A stretch of 64,000 nt of DNA from Luteirhabdus salina (GTDB taxonomy: Bacteria > Bacteroidota > Bacteroidia > Flavobacteriales > Flavobacteriaceae). The notes below the pieces were generated by a model that was given only the letters and a program-made list of their open reading frames with translations, made no database searches and had not been told where the DNA came from. A program made the position numbers and the translations under genes. The DNA lies in the NCBI GenBank assembly GCA_025384855.1, contig JALAHT010000005.1, positions 248,001 to 312,000 of the forward strand. Reading direction: 5' to 3'. Each line of letters opens with the position of its first letter. Positions within the stretch are counted from its first letter, which is position 1. Shown here in pieces: positions 24,947-32,872 of this stretch.

Positions 24947-26004
24947 TGAAGATGTCATCCTTCATTTCTGCATTAGAAAAACAGCATTCCGAAAAGATTC
25001 CGTTTGTGGTATATTCCTATCCCGATAATGATGAATGTCACGCCTGGCTTCAACATAAAGACTACAAACTCTCAAAGGAGCAGCGGAATGGATTTTTATT
25101 AGCACCTTTTAATGAAGAGGGGAAGCGTTATTTCCAGTCTTTCAACAATGCTACCCAGCATAGGATTCAATTTCCAAAACATTCATTTACTGAAGAAAAT
25201 AGTGTTATCTCTAGTAATCCTTCGGAAAAAGAAAACTATAGAACTTTGGTAGAAAAGGCTAAAAGAACCATTCAACAGTCGAAAACACTTCAGAAAATTG
25301 TGGTTTCACGGGAAAAAAGAATTGCTATATCGCAATTCGACTTAAAAGAAATCATGCCGCTTCTCTTCGGAGTATACGAATCTGCCTTTCGTTATCTTTG
25401 GTATCATCCCGACACCGGATTTTGGGCGGGTGCAACACCTGAAACCTTAGTCAATATTGAAAACAATCAGTATAGGACAATGGCGTTGGCAGGAACTAAG
25501 CCTAATAGGAATGGTAAAATACAATGGACTGAGAAGGAACGGGAAGAGCAGGCAATTGTGACTCGGACTATTATTTCGGAATTAAAATCTATCGGACTTT
25601 CACCTAGTGTGTCCGATGTTTACAATCAACAAGCAGGTTCGGTGGTACACTTGCGAACCGATATTACAGGCGAAATAGGAGCTGTTGTTTCGCATCGGGA
25701 TATAGCCGATGTGTTGCATCCAACGCCTGCGGTTTGTGGGGAGCCTCGGAAGGAAGCCTTGCGTTTTTTAGGTGAAGAAGAAAGCTATAATCGTGAGTTT
25801 TATACCGGTTATTTGGGAATAATAGATTCCAAATTGAAACAGACGCAACTTTTTGTTAACCTTCGTTGTATGAAGTTGAACGAAACCCAAGTTTCCATCT
25901 ACGTCGGGGGAGGCATTACCACAGATTCTGATGCTAATGATGAATGGGAAGAGACCGAAAATAAATTACAAACCATGGCTAGGGTAATCACTCCGCTGCT
26001 TTAA
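24946..26004 (+). CDS. menF: Isochorismate synthase
   Basis: Chorismate-utilising enzyme making isochorismate, the first committed step to menaquinone. At 352 residues it is a short form. The C-terminal chorismate-binding domain has KIVVSREKRI, WAGATPETLV (about residue 160), TMALAGTKP, the LRTDITGEIG stretch, HPTPAVCGEPR (about residue 245) and FVNLRCM/YVGGGITTDSD. Pairing with menD favours isochorismate over anthranilate or aminodeoxychorismate chemistry. Start overlaps the upstream thioesterase by one base. Confidence 0.93.
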   Translation: MKMSSFISALEKQHSEKIPFVVYSYPDNDECHAWLQHKDYKLSKEQRNGFLLAPFNEEGKRYFQSFNNATQHRIQFPKHSFTEENSVISSNPSEKENYRTLVEKAKRTIQQSKTLQKIVVSREKRIAISQFDLKEIMPLLFGVYESAFRYLWYHPDTGFWAGATPETLVNIENNQYRTMALAGTKPNRNGKIQWTEKEREEQAIVTRTIISELKSIGLSPSVSDVYNQQAGSVVHLRTDITGEIGAVVSHRDIADVLHPTPAVCGEPRKEALRFLGEEESYNREFYTGYLGIIDSKLKQTQLFVNLRCMKLNETQVSIYVGGGITTDSDANDEWEETENKLQTMARVITPLL

Positions 26005-26022
26005 CATTCGAAGCCTTGTTTG

Positions 26023-26030
26023 TATCTTTG
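26023..26030 (+). promoter_or_regulatory. -7 promoter box (tatctttg) for menD
   Basis: TAnnTTTG in the 31-bp gap between menF and menD, 5 bases before the ATG. It suggests that menD is also transcribed separately, possibly as a leaderless message. Confidence 0.5.
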
Positions 26031-26035
26031 TAAGA

Positions 26036-27703
26036 ATGAATTTTTCCTCCAAAGCCCTATCCCAAACGGTGGTGCAACTTTGTCTTGCCAAGGGCATCGA
26101 CCATATCGTATTATCGCCAGGATCGCGAAATGCTCCGCTTACCATCGGATTTACGGAACATCCAAATAGCCATAATTTTAGCATCGTCGATGAACGAAGC
26201 GCTGCCTTTTTTGCATTGGGAATGGCACAACAGCTAAAAAAACCAGTTGCTGTTGTTTGTACTTCGGGTTCTGCGCTGCTAAATTATTTTCCCGCCGTTG
26301 CGGAAGCTTTTTACAGCGACATTCCTTTGGTAGTGCTTTCGGCCGATCGTCCGCCGGAATTGTTGGAAATAGGCGATGGACAAACCATTCAGCAAGAGAA
26401 TGTGTATGGGAAACATATATTATATAGCGCTAATTGCAAAGAAGGAGACGAACATCAAACCGAAAATGAGATCAAAATCAATGCTGCTTTAAATACGGCT
26501 TTTGAAATGCAGGGACCGGTGCATATCAACGTACCTTTTTCAGAACCTTTATATGAAAAAGTTTCAGAAGCTTCAGTTGTGCCTCAAAATGTACCTCCAA
26601 GAACTCCAAACTTTAAAATACCTGAGGACTGGTCGCCATTCCTCAGAAAATGGAATAGTAGTCCTAAAAAATTCGTGCTGGTCGGAACACTTCAACCAAA
26701 TGCGCTTGAAAAAAAATGGCTGGATCTGTTAGCGAATGACCCCTCGGTATTGGTATTGACGGAAACAACGAGCAATCTTCACCATGAAAACTTCATTCCT
26801 GCCATCGACCAATTGATCTCTTCACTAGACTATGGTGGTAAGAAACGATTACAACCTGAAATTCTGCTGACCTTTGGTGGAATGGTGGTTTCGAAACGGA
26901 TCAAGAAGTTGTTGCGGACTTTTTCACCCAAAGAACATTGGCATGTGGATCGTAAAAAAGCATACGACACCTATTTTTCATTGACGCAACATTTCAAAAT
27001 TACTATTCAAGAGTTTTGTAAAGTGTTTCTTTCCAAAACCACGGAAGTGGAAAGCGATTATCAGACGTATTGGCTTCAACAAAAAGCAGCTCGCCTTCGA
27101 CAGCACGGGACGTTTCTACAAAATATGCCTTTTTCAGATTTTAGTGTTTTTGAAAAGATTCTTGAAGCTATACCCAATCGATGGCAAGTGCAATTAGCCA
27201 ATAGCGCCACCGTTCGGTATGCACAACTTTTCAACATGAAACCAGATTGGGAAATCTACTGTAATCGTGGCACTAGTGGCATTGACGGTAGCACTAGTAC
27301 TGCAGTTGGTGCAGCCTTTGCTTCACCAAAACCAACGGTGTTATTAACGGGCGATCTCAGCTTCTTGTATGATAGTAATGCCTTGTGGAACGCAAACATT
27401 CCGAAAACGTTCAGAGTAATCGTAATCAACAATAGTGGTGGCGGAATCTTCAGAATATTACCGAAGGCGAAATCGGCCCAGCATTTTGAGCGCTATTTCG
27501 AAACACAACATTCTTTAACGGCAGAACATTTAGCAAAGATGTATGGTTTTCATTATACAACTGCTTCTGACAAGAAGTCTTTAGTAGAAGCCTTGCACGA
27601 TTTCTTTTCAATAGAAAGTGAATCGCCTGCGATATTGGAGGTTTTCACCCCTAATACCGTGAACGATGACGTCTTACAGCAATACTTTAATCACTTAGAC
27701 TGA
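26036..27703 (+). CDS. menD: SEPHCHC synthase MenD
   Basis: Thiamine-diphosphate enzyme joining 2-oxoglutarate to isochorismate (2-succinyl-5-enolpyruvyl-6-hydroxy-3-cyclohexene-1-carboxylate synthase). The 555-residue protein shows HIVLSPGSRNAPLT at the N-terminus, VDERSAAFFALGMA with the catalytic Glu (about residue 50), CTSGSALLNYFPAVAEA, and VVLSADRPPELL. The cofactor motif GDLSFLYDSNAL...INNSGGGIF is near residue 440. Its 3' end overlaps the convergent gene at 27691 by 13 bases. Confidence 0.96.
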   Translation: MNFSSKALSQTVVQLCLAKGIDHIVLSPGSRNAPLTIGFTEHPNSHNFSIVDERSAAFFALGMAQQLKKPVAVVCTSGSALLNYFPAVAEAFYSDIPLVVLSADRPPELLEIGDGQTIQQENVYGKHILYSANCKEGDEHQTENEIKINAALNTAFEMQGPVHINVPFSEPLYEKVSEASVVPQNVPPRTPNFKIPEDWSPFLRKWNSSPKKFVLVGTLQPNALEKKWLDLLANDPSVLVLTETTSNLHHENFIPAIDQLISSLDYGGKKRLQPEILLTFGGMVVSKRIKKLLRTFSPKEHWHVDRKKAYDTYFSLTQHFKITIQEFCKVFLSKTTEVESDYQTYWLQQKAARLRQHGTFLQNMPFSDFSVFEKILEAIPNRWQVQLANSATVRYAQLFNMKPDWEIYCNRGTSGIDGSTSTAVGAAFASPKPTVLLTGDLSFLYDSNALWNANIPKTFRVIVINNSGGGIFRILPKAKSAQHFERYFETQHSLTAEHLAKMYGFHYTTASDKKSLVEALHDFFSIESESPAILEVFTPNTVNDDVLQQYFNHLD

Positions 27704-28122
27704 AGTGGCTTTGGCGAAAGGATTTCTTCAGCCCAAACGATAGCGTCATAAAGTGAGTTTGCCACTAAAAATGGTTTCTCGACAAATGCTTCTTCCAAGC
27801 GTGCATTTTGTGCATGGTTTTCAGTATGTACAGCAAGACAAATCCCTTTGAGATTAGGGATTTTATTCAAGTATTTATAGTCGGTGGGCTTAACGGAATA
27901 GGAAGTCACTCGATGCGAAACATACACCCAGGGTTTGGTGCCAAGGTATTGCAGTCCCTTCAACAATAACGAAAAACCGTTTTTATAAGACAGGGTAATG
28001 CCTTCATTGATTTCAACAACCACGATTCGATCATAAAAATAAATAGTGCCGATTTCGGAAATTACTTTTTCCGTCAGCTTTAGGGAAGCAGGAATAGGAT
28101 ACCGTTCGTTGTGAAGGTTCAT
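27691..28122 (-). CDS. Conserved hypothetical protein, possible STAS/SpoIIAA-like fold
   Basis: A 143-residue cytosolic protein starting at the ATG at 28122; a longer reading to 28218 would run over the promoter of the divergent gene and is rejected. It alternates strands and helices (IGTIYFYDRIVVVEINEGITLSY region, then LLLKGLQYLGTKPWVYVSHR). This recalls the STAS/SpoIIAA-like proteins of about 130-140 residues common in Flavobacteriaceae. No catalytic motif is visible. Its location between menD and the RNA-binding CvfB-like gene gives no firm clue. Confidence 0.55.
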   Translation of the reverse strand: MNLHNERYPIPASLKLTEKVISEIGTIYFYDRIVVVEINEGITLSYKNGFSLLLKGLQYLGTKPWVYVSHRVTSYSVKPTDYKYLNKIPNLKGICLAVHTENHAQNARLEEAFVEKPFLVANSLYDAIVWAEEILSPKPLQSK

Positions 28123-28204
28123 AGACTTCGTAAAATGCAGTGAAGATAGTAATAAAACCGCTACGATACTACTACTTTTTTCGTACGAATACATTGCTAA
28201 ATAG

Positions 28205-28213
28205 TACCTTTGC
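28205..28213 (+). promoter_or_regulatory. -7 promoter box (tacctttgc)
   Basis: TAnnTTTGC match ending 3 bases before the ATG of the CvfB-like gene at 28217, another predicted leaderless transcript. Confidence 0.6.
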
Positions 28214-28216
28214 AGC

Positions 28217-29056
28217 ATGCTACATTTAGGACAATATCAAGACTTGATAATATTACGCGAAACCGATCCAGGGTTATACTTAGGTGACGGAGAAGAAAAT
28301 GAGGTGTTACTACCTCATAAGTATAAACCGGAGGAATTTGAAATCGGCGATTCTATTCGTGTGTTTATATACCTCGACCATGAGGAGCGGCCTATTGCCA
28401 CAACGTTGGAACCTTATATAACGCTAAACGATTTTGGTTTTTTAAGCTGTGTGGATGTGAATAAATTCGGCGCCTTTTTGGATTGGGGCTTGGAGAAGCA
28501 GCTTTTTGTGCCTTTTAAGGAGCAGGCTTGGCCTATGAAGGAAGGAAATTGGTATGTGGTGTATTTGTATCTGGATGAAGTGACCAACCGATTGGTGGCC
28601 AGTAGCCGAACGAATAAGTTTACCGACAATAAAAACCTTACGGTCGATAAGTATGATGAAGTTGAAATTATGGTGACCCATCTTTCAGATAAGGGAGCGA
28701 ATGTAATCGTGAATGGCAAACACTTAGGACTTATCTACATCGATGATATTTTTGAAGACATCCGAGCCGGTGATCGAATGAAGGCGTATGTAAAGAAAAT
28801 CCGTGAGGATAATAAAATTGATATTGTATTACATTCACCAGGTTACAGAAGTATAGAGCCGAATGCCAACTACATTCTCGATGAGTTGAAAGCTGCGGGC
28901 GGATTTCTACCCCTTCACGATAAGAGCGACCCTGAAACCATTAAAAATGAGCTAGGGCTTAGCAAGAAAAGTTTTAAGAAAGCAATCGGAAGTCTGTATA
29001 AGGATCGGCAGATCGATATAAAGCCTGATGGAATCGAGCTTAAAAAAGATGCCTAA
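28217..29056 (+). CDS. CvfB/YitL-family S1-domain RNA-binding protein
   Basis: A 279-residue protein of the CvfB family: tandem S1-like OB folds (IGDSIRVFIYLDHEERPIAT about residue 43; FGAFLDWGLEKQLFVPFKEQ about residue 90; GANVIVNGKHLGLIYIDDIF about residue 160). A C-terminal winged helix follows (LGLSKKSFKKAIGSLYKD, about residue 245). In Gram-positive bacteria CvfB affects virulence-gene expression through RNA binding; the role in Bacteroidota is not established. The start is fixed by the adjacent promoter box. Confidence 0.88.
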   Translation: MLHLGQYQDLIILRETDPGLYLGDGEENEVLLPHKYKPEEFEIGDSIRVFIYLDHEERPIATTLEPYITLNDFGFLSCVDVNKFGAFLDWGLEKQLFVPFKEQAWPMKEGNWYVVYLYLDEVTNRLVASSRTNKFTDNKNLTVDKYDEVEIMVTHLSDKGANVIVNGKHLGLIYIDDIFEDIRAGDRMKAYVKKIREDNKIDIVLHSPGYRSIEPNANYILDELKAAGGFLPLHDKSDPETIKNELGLSKKSFKKAIGSLYKDRQIDIKPDGIELKKDA

Positions 29057-29078
29057 GCAAAGGCGATAAGGTATTCTT

Positions 29079-29555
29079 TTATTGATTCCGATCTACTTGT
29101 ACCGAAAAGTGAAACGGACTTCTTCTGTAGGGTCTAAAAGAGGAGCGCGTGCGCCAAGGATCGTATGGATTGTACAGAAATGGACTGCGCTGTTCTTCAT
29201 ATACCTTGTTCCGAACTTTTGTCAGTTTATCGTCATTATACCCACTAAACCCTACAAATCCGTAGATACGTGCGTTTAGGGGCGTAATTTCTATTTCCGA
29301 ATCATTAACAAAGTCACTTTCCTCACCTGCAGCCATCATATTTACCGGCTGCCAATAATTGTCTTGGGTAATGCCGAAAGACGCCAGTTTTTTCTTAAAC
29401 GAGAATTCATCTTTTAAGGAAAGAAAATCGGGATCTATTTCTTCCAATTCGGGAAGAGATTCTGCTGAAATGGTAAAGTAGCGCGTCTCAAAATCGCTTT
29501 GCGCGATTCCGATGAAGCTCACAAGCGCAATTGCTAAGGTACTGAAAATTTTCAT
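29079..29555 (-). CDS. Secreted protein of unknown function
   Basis: A 158-residue exported protein with signal peptide MKIFSTLAIALVSFIGIAQ. The mature part contains YFTISAESLPELEEIDPDFL and a basic, Arg/Tyr/Pro-rich C-terminus (NPYDPWRTRSSFRPYRRS). I do not recognise the family. It lies 38 bp downstream of the C1 peptidase gene on the same strand and could be co-transcribed with it. No metal-binding or catalytic motif is visible. Confidence 0.6.
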   Translation of the reverse strand: MKIFSTLAIALVSFIGIAQSDFETRYFTISAESLPELEEIDPDFLSLKDEFSFKKKLASFGITQDNYWQPVNMMAAGEESDFVNDSEIEITPLNARIYGFVGFSGYNDDKLTKVRNKVYEEQRSPFLYNPYDPWRTRSSFRPYRRSPFHFSVQVDRNQ

Positions 29556-29593
29556 CCCAATTTTTTCAAAAGATAATCAAAAATTGCACCAAT

Positions 29594-30724
29594 TTATAAA
29601 TTCAGTTTTTTCGAAATTGTTTTTGGAAGTGCATCCTTATGAACCATCACGCTAATGGTTTTCAACCGCATATATGGTTCACTAAAATACACATACCCAT
29701 CGTTGGTGGTTCTACTTTCATCGGTGCCCCAACTGTTCTTTACCTTGTAGTAGGTGTTCCCATTTTGGTCGCGTAATTGTCCTGTAATGTGCATTAAATG
29801 ATCATCGGTGGTAGCGTAATTTTCAAATTGCTCTTGACGATATTCTTGGGTGATGTTTTTTTCCGGATAGAGCCCTTGCAGCGACTTCACCTTATTATCG
29901 TCGTCTTTAGGAATTACGGCAACACCATCTTTAGAAGAGAAGGTCCGTTCGCTAACATCGCAGTCCAATTCCACAGTGTAGCCATTCTGAAGGGCATGAT
30001 GTACCGTCTGCATCATTTCATCCAAAGGAAGATTGTAAAAACTTCCATTGCTCCAATTATCTGGAATATTCAATATAAAGGTTGAATAAAACGGCTCGTG
30101 GGTGAAAGAAGTTAACGTTACATAATCATCCGGATTCAATTTCGTCATTTTCCGAAAGGATTCAGGAGTGTACTGCTTTCCTTGATAGGTGAAGGCTTCA
30201 GGCTTTTCACCTAAATATACGTCCAACACGGCATTGACGGCTTCTTTCCACTTCGGACTTAAACTTCCTCCCGGTTTGTCGGTATACGTATCCAACATGG
30301 CACTCAAGGTAGCAATAAGTTCTGCGTGGTTGTGATAGTCGCTTCCTTCCGAATAACCGCTGTACACTTGCTGTGGGACCAATCCGTATTTTTCAACCGA
30401 AGTCATCACGTCATGTGCCAACCCGCCTTCGCTAAACTGTGCTTTCCCTTGTCGCATCACAAAGTTTTCAGCCTTCTTTGGATAGATATTCCGAACCGTA
30501 TACATTTCAGAAAGATCGATTTCAGTACCGGTCAACCGGATGATTTCAGATTCTAAAAATGAAGAAGTCGAAAAACTCCAACACGTACCGGTACGTCCCT
30601 GACTGATAACGGGCGTAGCATCTAAGTCGATGACGGTTTCAAACTGATAAGGCTCTTGAGAGAATGCTCCAATCCCGCAAAACAGAAAGACGAAGCAAAG
30701 GAAAAAGTTGCGCATGGCTGTCAT
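29594..30724 (-). CDS. Secreted C1-family cysteine peptidase (bleomycin-hydrolase-like)
   Basis: Papain-fold cysteine peptidase of the PepC/bleomycin hydrolase group, 376 residues with a signal peptide ending at about residue 22. The catalytic Cys48 is in GRTGTCWSFSTSSF, preceded by the oxyanion Gln42. The His is in DDHLMHITG (about residue 315) and the Asn in VKNSWG (about residue 333). Unlike the usual cytosolic members it is exported, so it should act in the periplasm or outside. Two ATGs (30724 and 30715) are possible. It diverges from menB with 32 bp between. Confidence 0.88.
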   Translation of the reverse strand: MTAMRNFFLCFVFLFCGIGAFSQEPYQFETVIDLDATPVISQGRTGTCWSFSTSSFLESEIIRLTGTEIDLSEMYTVRNIYPKKAENFVMRQGKAQFSEGGLAHDVMTSVEKYGLVPQQVYSGYSEGSDYHNHAELIATLSAMLDTYTDKPGGSLSPKWKEAVNAVLDVYLGEKPEAFTYQGKQYTPESFRKMTKLNPDDYVTLTSFTHEPFYSTFILNIPDNWSNGSFYNLPLDEMMQTVHHALQNGYTVELDCDVSERTFSSKDGVAVIPKDDDNKVKSLQGLYPEKNITQEYRQEQFENYATTDDHLMHITGQLRDQNGNTYYKVKNSWGTDESRTTNDGYVYFSEPYMRLKTISVMVHKDALPKTISKKLNL

Positions 30725-30731
30725 GGTTTAC

Positions 30732-30740
30732 TATCTTTAC
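30732..30740 (+). promoter_or_regulatory. -7 promoter box (tatctttac) for menB
   Basis: TAnnTTTR match 16 bases before the menB ATG in a 32-bp divergent gap. Confidence 0.5.
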
Positions 30741-30756
30741 GGTAAAAATATAAAAT

Positions 30757-31596
30757 ATGAGCACACCCGATTGGAAAACCGCAAAGGAATATACCGATAT
30801 CACCTATAAAAAGTCGAATGGCGTTGCCCGGATTGCCTTTAACCGACCTGAAGTCCGTAACGCTTTTCGTCCAAAAACCACTAGCGAATTGCTGGATGCG
30901 TTTCACGATGCGCAGGAAGATACGAGTATCGGAGTGGTATTGCTCTCGGCTGAAGGACCTTCCCCCAAGGATGGGGTGTATAGTTTTTGTAGCGGTGGCG
31001 ACCAAAAAGCTCGGGGACATCAAGGCTATGTTGGGGAAGATGGGTATCACCGCTTAAATATTCTTGAAGTACAGCGATTGATCCGGTTTATGCCAAAGGC
31101 TGTTATTTGTGTGGTGCCAGGCTGGGCCGTGGGTGGCGGACATAGCTTGCATGTGGTGTGCGATATGACCTTAGCCAGTAAGGAACATGCCATCTTTAAG
31201 CAAACCGATGCCGATGTTACTAGTTTCGACGGTGGCTACGGAAGTGCGTATTTGGCAAAGATGGTCGGACAAAAGAAAGCACGTGAGATTTTCTTTTTGG
31301 GAAGAAATTATAGCGCTCAGGAAGCCTTCGAAATGGGAATGGTAAATGCCGTGGTGCCACATGATGAATTGGAACAGACCGCGTATGAGTGGGCGCAGGA
31401 AGTTTTGGCAAAATCGCCTACCTCTATCAAGATGTTGAAGTTTGCCATGAACCTAACCGACGATGGTATGGTGGGGCAACAGGTGTTTGCCGGTGAAGCT
31501 ACGCGACTGGCTTACATGACCGATGAAGCCAAGGAAGGACGTGATGCGTTTTTGGAAAAGCGAAAGCCTAATTTCGATAAGAAGTGGCTGCCGTAG
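30757..31596 (+). CDS. menB: 1,4-dihydroxy-2-naphthoyl-CoA synthase
   Basis: Crotonase-fold enzyme closing the naphthoate ring from o-succinylbenzoyl-CoA in menaquinone synthesis. The 279-residue protein has ARIAFNRPEVRNAFRPKT at the N-terminus, YSFCSGGDQKARG (about residue 80, the oxyanion loop), VPGWAVGGGHSLH (about residue 120), and TSFDGGYGSAYLA (about residue 155) with the catalytic Asp-type motif of MenB. It is separated from menF/menD by six genes but on the same strand. The 366-bp gap downstream is all repeats. Confidence 0.96.
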   Translation: MSTPDWKTAKEYTDITYKKSNGVARIAFNRPEVRNAFRPKTTSELLDAFHDAQEDTSIGVVLLSAEGPSPKDGVYSFCSGGDQKARGHQGYVGEDGYHRLNILEVQRLIRFMPKAVICVVPGWAVGGGHSLHVVCDMTLASKEHAIFKQTDADVTSFDGGYGSAYLAKMVGQKKAREIFFLGRNYSAQEAFEMGMVNAVVPHDELEQTAYEWAQEVLAKSPTSIKMLKFAMNLTDDGMVGQQVFAGEATRLAYMTDEAKEGRDAFLEKRKPNFDKKWLP

Positions 31597-31638
31597 TTTT
31601 TCGTGAACGGTGATCGGTGAACCGTGAGCAGGAGGTAG

Positions 31639-31670
31639 CCCGCCTGTACCGAACGGAACGTTCGGGCGGG
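31639..31670. repeat. GC-rich inverted repeat, copy 2
   Basis: Left arm cccgcctgtaccgaacg, right arm cgttcgggcggg, 3-base loop, with five unpaired bases (tgtac) in the left arm. It is clearly related to the element at 18577-18631, including the position of the bulge. It lies 42 bp after menB and may work as its terminator. Confidence 0.6.
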
Positions 31671-31680
31671 TACGCTGTAC

Positions 31681-31736
31681 GCGATAAGCCGTATGCTTTA
31701 TGCCTTATGCTGTAGGCAGTAAGCTAGAGGCTTGAG
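31681..31736. repeat. degenerate heptamer tract (gcnnnnn, 8 units)
   Basis: Eight 7-nt units all beginning gc (gcgataa, gccgtat, gctttat, gccttat, gctgtag, gcagtaa, gctagag, gcttgag). The units are no longer alike but the 7-nt register is intact. Confidence 0.75.
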
Positions 31737-31789
31737 AAGCATAATGTCTAAATCGTAAATCTAAAATCTCATATTTAATATCTTAGATC

Positions 31790-31880
31790 TTGACTCTTGA
31801 CTCTTGACCCCTGACTCCTGACTCGTGGCTAGTGGGTGTTGGGTGTAGGATGTAGGATGTAGGATGTAGGATGTAGGATG
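31790..31880. repeat. heptamer ladder, 13 units
   Basis: Thirteen 7-nt units in phase: ttgactc twice, ttgaccc, ctgactc twice, gtggcta, gtgggtg, ttgggtg, then taggatg five times. A gradual drift leads from one end to a pure array at the other. Confidence 0.9.
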
Positions 31881-31924
31881 TAATCTTTAGTCTCTTCACT
31901 CTTCTCAATTTTCTGTAATCTAAA

Positions 31925-31973
31925 GACTAAAGACTAAAGACTAAAGACTAAAGACTATCAACTAGCGACTAAC
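31925..31973. repeat. heptamer tract (gactaaa x4 plus 3 variants) overlapping a stop codon
   Basis: Seven 7-nt units; the last three (gactatc, aactagc, gactaac) enter the 3' end of the hydrolase gene at 31962 and provide its stop codon and last residues. Confidence 0.9.
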
Positions 31974-32858
31974 TTCGTCCACCACAAAAAAGCCATCGTT
32001 CCCCTGAGGTTGATATAATGGCATAAAGATGTAGGCATCCCATTCGCTTTTAACCTCTTCTCCATTCTGGGTCGCTAATACTTCGCCTTTTTTTATCGGT
32101 TGAAAGTTTTCATAGCCAGGTTCCATTTTGAAGTCGTCTGAATTTTTCAATCCGTGGCGATGGACGATTTCAAAGGTTTTTCTGTTTTCTTTCTTTTGAA
32201 GTGTTTTAGTCACCGCTTTCGGCGTTTCACTTAAATCATCGAAATCGAGTCCACACGCTTGTTGCAAGGCAATCCAAATCGTTCCCTCGTGATAGTCGAC
32301 CGAATCCTTATCGGTATGCTGACCAGCTTCCAAAACAAATCCCGTTATGTTATTTCTGCTGAAATAATGGTCGATGGTACCGGAAACAATATCTGAAAAC
32401 CCACGTATAATATGGGTTGGGAAATTATGTGCCCATTCATCGTTATCATTCACCACCTGAACCGAACTGTAGGGTTCACTGGCAGAAGAAGTGGTATGGC
32501 AATCTAAAAAGTAACAATCATCAAATGTTTCCTTTGGATAATGCTTTAGCGCATCAATAATGTGAAACATCTCTCGCTTTTCAGAAGAATCGGTAATTAC
32601 TTCCGAAATATTCTTGTCGGTCCAAACCCTGTTCAAGTCCTCATCAATAAAGCGAACATTACGGTTATACGCCTTGGTATTGCATAAAAGCCCCATAAAA
32701 GTTCCCTTTATGGAAGGTTGATCCTCCTTCAGTTTTCTGAAAACATTTCGCAAGGCTTTCACGCCGCTTGGCTCATTGCCGTGTACCGCGGCAGTAACAA
32801 AAAGCAGCGGTCCTTTGGTGTCGGTTGAATAATATCCAATAATTCGTGAAGTATTCAT
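31962..32858 (-). CDS. Succinylglutamate desuccinylase/aspartoacylase-family hydrolase
   Basis: Zinc-dependent deacylase or carboxypeptidase of the M14-like AstE/AspA group, 298 residues. TAAVHGNEPSGVKAL (about residue 23) gives the first His and Glu zinc ligands, and YFLDCHTTSSA (about residue 125) the second His. GFVLEAGQH (about residue 175) contains the catalytic Glu. It is the last gene of a three-gene unit with an ATP-grasp ligase 14 bp upstream and a QEGLA protein before that. By context it may cleave an amide made by the ligase; substrate unknown. The final residues VSR and stop fall in a heptamer tract. Confidence 0.82.
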   Translation of the reverse strand: MNTSRIIGYYSTDTKGPLLFVTAAVHGNEPSGVKALRNVFRKLKEDQPSIKGTFMGLLCNTKAYNRNVRFIDEDLNRVWTDKNISEVITDSSEKREMFHIIDALKHYPKETFDDCYFLDCHTTSSASEPYSSVQVVNDNDEWAHNFPTHIIRGFSDIVSGTIDHYFSRNNITGFVLEAGQHTDKDSVDYHEGTIWIALQQACGLDFDDLSETPKAVTKTLQKKENRKTFEIVHRHGLKNSDDFKMEPGYENFQPIKKGEVLATQNGEEVKSEWDAYIFMPLYQPQGNDGFFVVDEVSR

Positions 32859-32872
32859 AAAACTGTTTGGTT

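Noticed and set aside
27691-28218. Longer 175-codon version of the hypothetical protein between menD and the CvfB-like gene
   Set aside because: The extra 32 codons cross the promoter box and start codon of the divergent gene. The ATG at 28122 gives a normal start.
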